From positions 5,084,001 through 5,148,000 of the forward strand of contig OZ020492.1 in assembly GCA_963971405.1 (NCBI GenBank): 64,000 nucleotides of DNA, given 5' to 3'. Source of the stretch: Psococerastis gibbosa (lineage: Eukaryota > Arthropoda > Insecta > Psocodea > Psocidae). This document shows, piece after piece, positions 56,001 to 64,000 of this stretch (its first letter is position 1; each line of letters begins with the position of its first letter). A program made the translations under genes and the position numbers. The notes below the pieces were generated by a model. That model was not told the DNA's origin. It worked only from the letters and a program-made list of their open reading frames with translations, and ran no database searches.

Positions 56001-58009
56001 AATTTTATTTAATTTTATAATTCAAATGTTGCAATGTTACTACGATTAACGAAAGACTTACAATTAATAGATGTGGTCGCCTATTGTGAATTAAGCAAAT
56101 CCGCTATCATGCAGCGCACAATTTACATGTTATCTATTGTTAATTAATGGATAATCGCATGCAAGTGTTTATTACGTAAAACAATATGAAAATACGAATC
56201 TGCCTAATTATTGGTAAGAATAACTAATTAAATGTGTTTGATTCAGCATTTGTAATAGAAGCTTAGTTTCTGAATCTAAAATTCTCGTAAAATTATGTGT
56301 ATGGTAATTAAATGCAAATACAGGCATTGTTGAACGATGGACTATTAAGATATCCTTAAAATAAGATTTATACCTTAGGGAAATGCCACTGGCCTCACGA
56401 AGTTGGTCTAGCAATTCCTCAGTGATCCTCCATTGTTGTTGCGGAAAGTGGTAAAACCCTGTTTGGCCTATCCAGTGAATTTGTGTGCAAGGGAGTGCAA
56501 AATTTATAATGAACAACACTATTAAGTCTAACAAATTATGGGACTTAGCTGCATACCAACATTAAAGTTATTAAAATTGAGTGAAACTAAGTTCACTTCC
56601 CGAAATTGTTACGAATGCAAGAAATATTTGGAGATAACTCCCTGATTAAGCTGAAATTATTTACATTAAATTTTTAATCATTTTTGTGTTTTATGCACCC
56701 ATAATATCAGCTAAACCGTTTTGCCATGCATATTTGAATTTCATACCTTCTTGACTTCTTTATTGAGAATCGACTGCAGGGTCCAATTGATGTGTTGTGC
56801 TTCGACTAATCACCTGGCAGCAGAGTACATTTTGTGGTTTCTTTCGTTAGTGTTTGGTTTAATTGAAACTGATATAATTATATTAAATATATTTATAAAA
56901 GCATGAGAATTGACATTACCAAAAAAACGTAGCTGCAGCAATCGTCATGTAATTTTTAACTATCGAAACGGCAAAATTTACTCGACGTAATCTGGCCCCA
57001 CGAGGCTGGTTATTGGTCGTGATCGTAGATTGGACGCAATTGGTTGAAAGATGACGTGCCAATTTGCCTTGGCCAATACAATAGCGGATACACCATTTTC
57101 TTCGGGTCTGAATAATAGTCAGGTTAAAATTAATCTTGTAGGAGCAATCTCTTTCGTTTTGCATGAATCATGAAACTATTCCATTCTTGTATCTTCATTA
57201 CAACTTAGCTTCTTCAAATCCGTTTACTTCACTACTACTTCAAAAGGTGAAGAATTATGAAAATCACTCTCGGTTGAGTGGAACGTCCTCTGCCATTTGC
57301 AACGGGGCTACTATCAGCTATGCAAGTCTCATTTGTTGTTTGTAACTTATTTATGATTAATTTATTAATAAATAGAACTAGTTTTTTGTGTGTTTAGTGT
57401 TCATGCCAAGTGGGGCATCAGTCCTATGTATTTATTATGTATATTCTAATCGTATTTTCGTTTCACTTTCTTGCTATTTTCTTTACCATGGTACATTATA
57501 TTATATTTATTTCCATCTATATTCATTTAAAATGTTAATAATGCTTTGTATTGATAATCATTTTGTAGCTTAAGTGTAAATCCCTTCATAGTCGTGCAAA
57601 TTTTAATTTACCTTCCCTTTGAGCTTTCATGAGCATTGTCGCTACTTTATTTGAAAAACTTGATACTTCCGTCACGATTTTTGATTACTCACTCACTCAC
57701 TGATGGCGAAATTAGTAGAAAACTTGCAAATTTATTGTTTTATTGATGTAAGATACCTTTTGGATAGGTTACTGTTCCACTTGGCAAAGTTAGTTTTTGT
57801 TTTTAAGTTCTGCTTTGATTCCTATTTTGTAAATTAATCTTCTTTATATTTAATGACTAGTATCATATCAGTGGTATACCTAGCCCATTTGAACAAGTTT
57901 TATCTTTCGAAGCATGGCAATACACTTCTTTTGATAGTAATTACTCTTTTAAATGAAAGCCTTTTTTAATTAATTTGTAGAACTTCTATTAAACCAACGG
58001 CTAATTGGT

Positions 58010-58200
58010 CATGATGAAGCAATTGATGAGCCGTGGTCGATCTTAAAGCTTGACTGGTTGCTTCTGAGGTACAATTTTAGAAGACTGGGCAGTGCCCCAG
58101 AAGAGGTCGACCGCAGATGATGATGAAATTAAATGAAATCAGTCCGAATTCTACTGCTTCTTCATCTGACTCCGGCCGTGAAAGCCTTTGTAATTATATG
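58010..58200 (+). repeat. Dispersed repeat family S, copy 2
   Basis: Diverged copy of 7500..7695, ending gactccggccgtgaaagcc. The hammerhead-like core is degraded here. It lies between raver and the flotillin-like gene. Confidence 0.55.
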
Positions 58201-58639
58201 GCTATTTGGTTGCTTTTGCGATTGGCTAACCAAGCTTTAAAATAGTGATTGCTCCTCGCTAAGCCCTTTTAGATGCATGAACTGCTTTGCAAGGGAGCCC
58301 TTTGGTAATAGAAGGTCAAATGTAAAAACATCAGTGCAAAAAAAAATTCTAAAATCTTCGCTACAAATAAAATTTTAATTTCAAAAATAGCCGACATAGT
58401 CTCTACTCTGATACATTTTCTTTACATTGTACGTGCTGCAATTTATTACTTTTTACAGTCGAACAAATCATGCGGAATAGCAATTTTTTAACCAGTGGTC
58501 TCATTGAATTGATTTTTGTGTCTGTAAGCCACAAGTTCGTCAGTTACTGAATACGTATCGGTGATCAAGCATCCATTTAGTTGCATTGCCTGAAAATGAA
58601 AAGATATCGATTACACGCAGTTCATAATAATAGTTCATA

Positions 58640-58780
58640 TTCCGCCTACGCCCGTCCTTGACGCCGTTTCGCATAGTAGAGCTGAGCCATTTCCTCCTGT
58701 GTCGTAGTTCGGTTTTATACTGTACCTTAATGCCACTACCGCTGAATATGTGATCGGCGTTCCTTCCCGTTGGAAGCATT
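58640..58780. repeat. Dispersed repeat family G, copy 2
   Basis: Diverged copy of 42760..42990 in the same orientation, in the intergenic region between raver and the flotillin-like gene. Confidence 0.5.
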
Positions 58781-59185
58781 AGAATTTTAAAGAAATTTGA
58801 CAGGAAACATTGTTTCTAGCTATTACATTGAGCTACTATTGATCGGCCACGGGTATGAGAGTCATTGAAAATTGGATTAATGATCGTTCAACGATCAGCG
58901 GAACGCGGAGCCAAAAATACAATAATGCATATACTATATACATAGATAGGAGAAACGGGGGTAGGGAAAAGTAACTTTATTGTTTATAGCTGTTTGTAAT
59001 ACTTTTACGTACAGTTAGACTACTTAAATTTGTGGATTAGATATGAGGCAATATAACATATATTTATTGTTTCGTTATGAATTCCCCTTAAATCAATTTC
59101 TGTGCTATAATTTCGTTAATGTCTTCTTTCAGGATCAATGTCTGGAAGCTTTCAGTAGAACTGCATCAGTTTAGAGCCTCTCCCA

Positions 59186-59297
59186 TCATCAATGACAAGG
59201 CTACGGAAAAAGGAATCCGAAGAAAGCCACCATGTTTATCAATTAAAATGCATGGCGGCTTCCTTTGTATACCACTTTCCGTAACTTTACCAATGAT
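59186..59297. repeat. Imperfect foldback (hairpin) with ~48-bp arms
   Basis: The arm at 59186-59234 (catcaatgac ... ccaccatg) pairs with 59251-59297 (catggcgg ... caatgat) with several mismatches and a 16-base loop. A short non-autonomous element is likely, but no target duplication was identified. Confidence 0.5.
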
Positions 59298-60320
59298 TGT
59301 GTGACCCACCCTTAGTGGGCTGAATGCCCAGCAAGCACGCGGGGCTTTGGTGTCAGACATATTACAATACTCTCTGCGTGCAAAATTTTCGTGGCGCAGC
59401 CGAGTGTACCCCAAAGCCACCTAATTCAGAGATAGCTACTTAACTTGTGGAAACAAGAAAGTGTGCAGGTATGGTAAAAGAGAATTAATAAAACCCAACC
59501 CCCTGCCTTGATAAAACAAGAAGATGTTCACCTGAATCCCATGTACATGATCTTCAAAACGATGAAAAAATATTGCGTCGGTAACAACTAGGACTGTCAG
59601 GTCCATATCGCGTAGGTCATGAGCCGTCTCTTCTATGCACGCATGAAATTAACACCGAACAAGACAACGCATGACAAGCCTTCCATGACCCCTAATATAC
59701 ATTCTCTTTCGAAATGTACCAGCTGCATGTTTCCGTTCAGTATTGTATACAACGAGGATAGAGAACATTTTGTATAGTTGGATCTGAAAGTAAGGAGAAA
59801 TGACAGGACACCAGTCCTGTTTAATTTCTAAAACAATTGAGAAAAACTTATTTGTCTATGAACATAATGATATTACAATAGTATAGGGTAAAAAAATACA
59901 TACTAAATGTTCAAATGTTTCCCGAATGTCCGAATTTGGATTAAACTCTTCGAAGTGACTTTTTCACGTCACAGAAGAAGGCAGTTTTTTTCGCTGGCGA
60001 AAATTCAGATACATTTTCTGCCACCATGATTACTTTTTGCAGTCAAAACAAACTTCAAATATTAAATTTCCAATTATTTCTCTTAGTCTCAAATATCCAC
60101 GTGCCAAAAACAGAAAACTGTCACTGTCAGCTCAACTTCCTAAATAATAATAGTCTCTGATGTCAAAATTAGTGGATCATTCCTTTAGTGGCGCATTCCT
60201 TTTTTAATATAGTAGTATAATGTTAGTAGTATTAGTATTAGTTATTATGTAGTATAATGTTAACAGTACAGGCAGGTAATAATTATTACTGAATTGAAAG
60301 TTATATCGCTTAAATCCTAA

Positions 60321-60589
60321 GGCGACTATTCCACCGGCCAATTTGCTTCACTTGTGAAGCTGTGAATTTTGTCATTGACGTTTGTTTTAAGGAGACTATT
60401 ATGCAGATAAATTTACTTAACTTATCTAAGTTATAGGCCTAATAGCCTATTATTAATGATGACTGTTACATATTATAACTTAATTTATAATAGGTAAGTT
60501 AAGTATCTATATAATAGTCTCCTTAATACAAAACAAACGTCAATGACATAATTCACAAGTGAAGCAAATTGGCCGGTGGAATAGCCGCC
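60321..60589. mobile_element. Short hairpin MITE, family H copy 3 (TAA duplication)
   Basis: 269 bp with ends GGCGACTATTCCACCGGCC and complement, flanked by TAA (60318-60320, 60590-60592). The central taaggagactatt block is shared with copy 2. It lies ~600 bp upstream of the flotillin-like exon. Confidence 0.8.
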
Positions 60590-61081
60590 TAAGACAATTA
60601 GCCATCATTAGACAGAGAAATGGCGCAATTTCTCTGCTCACTGACATTACTGAAAACAATCTGCCTTCTGCCAAGTGCTGCCATCTGATAGCACTGCCGC
60701 TAAGTGGCCGCGTGGGTACTCCTTGCGTTAGTTCCACGACAAAAAATATAAAATGTAAATTGTGTATATATACTCTTTTAAATAAAATATTCACAAAATA
60801 AATTATAAAATGATCACTATTTTATAAATAAAATTTAGTTCTATGTTTTTTAGGAGGAATTTTTAAATGAAGTTATTATATTATTTGTTTTGAGTGAGGA
60901 AAAAGCTCTACTGAATAGTTTAGCAGAGCTGTCAGCTTCGCGTCGGGGTTGTTTTTCTGTACTCTCAAAGCTTTTATTAATTTTAAAATTTTAAATTCGG
61001 TACTAAGGTCTTTTGCCTAATAAATGTGTTCGTATTAACCTGCAACTCTAAATTTGATAATATAAATACTAATTGTAAGAT

Positions 61082-61183
61082 TTAGACAGAGTAACCCTCG
61101 TTTTTTGTGCTGTGTAGTGTGTCGCTGTATTTAGTGAAGTGTCAATATTAGTTTTGAGACGTTCTCTATGTATATTTGAAGAT
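61082..61183 (+). promoter_or_regulatory. Probable 5' UTR / promoter-proximal region of the flotillin-like gene
   Basis: These ~100 bases directly upstream of the ATG are T/G-rich and contain no in-frame ATG close to the start. No TATA box is evident. The transcription start site cannot be placed from the sequence alone. Confidence 0.3.
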
Positions 61184-61232
61184 ATGGGCAATATCTACAC
61201 CGTTGGACCAAACGAAGCGCTCATAGTTTCAG
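61184..61232 (+). CDS. Flo2: Flotillin-2-like protein, first coding exon (partial gene)
   Basis: ATG GGC AAT starts a 49-nt exon reading MGNIYTVGPNEALIVS, followed by one base of the next codon and a gtagag donor. Flotillin-2 proteins begin with an almost identical stretch (MGN..TVGPNEAL.VSGG), and the second-position Gly is myristoylated in that family. Flotillins are membrane-microdomain scaffold proteins with an N-terminal SPFH/PHB domain. No second exon (the conserved WAWAWW-like block) was found before 64000, so the rest of the gene lies beyond the window. The exon is short, but the motif is very specific. Confidence 0.85.
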
Positions 61233-62792
61233 GTAGAGATTCTTTACCTTTTATCACAAGTGCGGCATGTTGCTACCGCCCTTTGCTTGATGTGAGGTTT
61301 GATTGTTTGTAGTGCGTTCCATGTCAATTCGAGTGTGAGCATATTGCTTAAGGCGGATTATTAATTAAATTATTATATGCAGGAAAACATTTAGGTGTAA
61401 AAAATGGAACTATAAATTACATTGAAAAGCTGTTTAAAGTTATAGCCCCCGTAGATCCGCGCCTGATATACTGTTGCTGCTGTTGTAAAATTCTTAGAAG
61501 TGCAGCACTGACTTGTTTCTATGCAAGGATCCGTCCATGTACAAATATTTTTTTTATTGGTTAAGTTTATTCAGTTTAGCTACCCCGGCTGCGTAGATCC
61601 AGACTGTTTTGACGTTAGTTTTAAACACTGAGCAAGAGATATTTCTTAAACTTTAAACATGCCCTAGTGGAAAGAAAAAAATTATTCCCGTGAGAATATG
61701 CATTTTAAGTCAGGATACGATTGAAAATCTAGCGTTAAAAAAACGTCAAAAACTAAGCTAGAACGCAAACTTATTTTCAAATGAGAATTCCAAAAACTAC
61801 AAGAGTCAATAATAAATAATTATTATAGGTTAGATAGTTTTTTGACATGAATGTCGTTACATTGTTATCTATCTTAAGGAGAAACTGAATATTTGTCTAA
61901 TAATCAAATAATGGTTTCTGTATTATAAATGGTTGTTGTGCCAAAGTTAAAGATAAGTGTAATTATTAAAATTAAAAATTAATATCAAAGTCTTGTTAGA
62001 GTTCTTGCGTTGGATGCTCTCATATGGTGACATTATTGGTATGTATTTCCATTATCTTCCATAGACCATAGCGAGATAATGAGTCTTGAGACTTTAAACA
62101 TAATAAAAACTGATTATGCCTGATTTGATAATAAATTGCTACAGGGAATAGGCGTAGGCTATGGAGTGTCTTGATGTTACCGGCCTATTTGATATGTATT
62201 TAAAAATTAGTGGAGCTGGCGAACTTCATTTCACCTACACCTCTGTTTGCATTTATTTGTTTACTATACTTTCAAAAGAACCATCGGTGGCGAAGCCACA
62301 ACACCCTCTAAAAAAGTTTCATCACAATCTTATTAATGATTAAATGAAATTAATGACTTGTAATTTCGATGGCATAGTGGTAGCTTGTTCGTACTTGTGC
62401 GTACTCTACACATCATGCGATCGGTGACCTGTCGTAACTCAACACTCGTATTACCTACAGAGGCGGCTGAAGAGGTAATTCAGATACATTCATTGAATTG
62501 TTAACTTACTTATTGGCTTCTTTGTATTCATTTTTTTTTTCCTTCAAAATTAGGCTTTTTATAATTATGTTAGCCCGCACCGTGTATCAAATATTTCATT
62601 AATGCTTATTTATTAATATTCTCATTAATACATTGCAATTTCATCTGAGCAACCAAAGCCAGAACTTTCTCTTTTCTACCATTCCTTTGCAATGTGAAAT
62701 GTAGAAATTTCAATTTTTATTGTTCCCTATTCCCTACAATTTCTCATTAGATTTTACTTGATGACTGCGTGGTACTGGAAACTAGTAATTAA

Positions 62793-63660
62793 AGAACCGG
62801 TGCGAGTAAACCCGTACATGTTTTCCTATTTATCAATTAATTAGGTACTCATGTAGATAATATATGCAGTTCTATGGTAAATAATTGTCCAAAGGTTACA
62901 TTTCGGTTGCCTGGAGTTTCGCTAGCTTAAAGCACTGAATTGATCAATGATACGATTGCATGAGGCAGACCAATATAATAACACTTCGCAGTAAATATAT
63001 TATAAATAAATAAGGACATTTTATTGTTTCTATTACTAAGCCAACCTATTATATATATTATCCATAATTTCTTCTAATTGCAATTTTTTATTCAAAACCA
63101 AAACTTTGCCTGGGAAAGCAACCTATTTAGTTTTGTTAATCTATTTTAAGGCTAGAACCTGAAGTTTGAGAGAGCATAGAGAGAAAGGTTCCGCCGAAAA
63201 ATTATGTTTTAGTTATTTTCCATTAAAATAGAATCTTTTTTAAAAACAAACCATCAATGGGGCCTTTTCGACACAGTTTACATTTATAAGGACTACAATA
63301 TGTGAATTTAAAGAAATAGTTAGAGCCGTTTTTGAGGAAAAAAAATTTAGCCGTTTTTTTGGGAGTTCTTGGAGGGTAAAACTACTTTATGGTGAAGGCC
63401 TCCAAAATTTAGTTAGCAGAAAATAAAAAAAACGTTATCCTGAGATATTATTTTTGTGAACCTACGTACCAAATTTCATCAAAATCCACCGAGTAGTTTG
63501 TCCACAAATCGACCGACCGACATTTCGTTAAAAAAAAACAAAAAAAAAAAAAACACTTTGGTGCCTGGAACCTCAAAACTTTTAAATCCACTGAAATCTC
63601 GAAATTGAACATTTCGACCATCGCAAAACTTTCCTTAACCGAATAAACGTATAAACGCTT
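62793..63660 (+). repeat. Dispersed repeat family F, copy 8 (diverged)
   Basis: Starts aagaaccggtgcgag and shows most family blocks in order, including ccgaccgacatttcg and a 3' cgtataaacg end. A 63002-63052 SINE fragment is inserted. It lies in flotillin-like intron 1. Confidence 0.6.
63002..63052 (-). mobile_element. tRNA-derived SINE, family A copy 7 (tail fragment)
   Basis: Only the tail-proximal block (ataaataagg to actaagccaacct) is left. It is inserted within repeat family F copy 8. Confidence 0.5.
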
Positions 63661-64000
63661 TGACTGGGCGGGCATAGTTGCTGATGACCCTAAGTTAAGT
63701 ATGGGGATGTGCCGCGCCTATCACAGCGAGACAGTGGCCTCCAGTTTGATTTTAGTTCTTCTACAAATGCTTGCCACTCGTGAAAACAAAAATTGAACCT
63801 ATGTCTCTTCTTAAGTACGGTGATGCGCCGCACAAATCAGGGGAGAAGATTGTTTTTTTGTAGGAAAGTTCTCCATTGACCCTGCCTTTCCCATTAACCA
63901 CTGCTGACCGTTGGTTATGGAATTGTGTGTGGATATAGCAAAAAGTCATCAGTATTGAACCACACCCCCCTCCCCCGTAGTTGCCATGTAAACCTCACAA

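Larger units (their letters stand above)
56001..61081. other. Intergenic region between raver and the flotillin-like gene
   Basis: Holds family S copy 2, family G copy 2, the foldback at 59186 and MITE H copy 3. Other stretches (56001-58009, 59420-60317) are AT-rich with only short chance frames. Confidence 0.5.
61233..64000 (+). other. Intron 1 of the flotillin-like gene (to window edge)
   Basis: No second exon recognised. It holds family F copy 8 with a SINE A scrap, and at 62365-62505 a tRNA-like segment (ggcatagtggtagcttg) followed by cctacagaggcggctgaag, the same motif as in the 436-bp repeats. A poly-C run lies at 63964-63976. Confidence 0.5.

Noticed and set aside
61184-61232. Flotillin-1 instead of flotillin-2
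   Set aside because: The MGN start with the myristoylation-type Gly and TVGPNEAL fits flotillin-2; flotillin-1 proteins begin differently.

Overview
The window is animal nuclear DNA, most likely from an arthropod. Two conserved protein genes are split into many exons with GT..AG borders (mostly gtaagt-like donors). Their long AT-rich introns are packed with jockey/RTE-type LINE debris, tRNA-derived SINEs and several families of short inverted-repeat elements. The species cannot be named from the sequence alone. There is no bacterial operon structure, CRISPR array or rRNA.

All three identified genes lie on the + strand. (1) 2322..22064 is a complete 14-exon gene for translation initiation factor eIF3 subunit c. 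Its exons join in frame to 880 codons plus stop. (2) 25170..53840 is a complete 7-exon gene of the raver family (ribonucleoprotein PTB-binding, RRM-type RNA-binding protein). Its exons join in frame to 685 codons plus stop, including a 56-nt internal exon and a 13-kb first intron. (3) 61184..61232 is the first coding exon of a flotillin-2-like gene, and the rest of that gene lies beyond the right edge. The three genes belong to different cellular tasks (translation initiation, RNA processing, membrane microdomains), and nothing suggests they are co-regulated.

The remaining sequence is mostly introns, flanks and repeats. Intron 5 of eIF3c holds a 5'-truncated LINE with an uninterrupted 449-codon reverse transcriptase frame. 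Intron 6 of raver holds an antisense jockey-like element, bounded by a 12-bp target-site duplication and a poly-A tail. It keeps an intact gag-like ORF1 but only the first ~36 codons of ORF2. Short non-autonomous families were identified by termini and target duplications: GGCG-ended elements flanked by TTA/TAA (three copies), GAG-ended foldbacks flanked by TTAA (three copies), and GGGGTCTTCACAGTG-ended elements flanked by TA (three copies). A ~0.85-kb dispersed family with an internal poly-G tract has at least eight full or partial copies. There are at least three tRNA-derived SINE families. A 436-bp direct repeat with one mismatch flanks exon 3 of raver.

No clearly new multi-gene system was found. 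The best leads are the ORF1-only LINE derivative, the short inverted-repeat families, the near-identical repeat pair around raver exon 3, and hammerhead-like motifs inside dispersed repeats. All product names rest on recognising protein families by eye; no database search was run.
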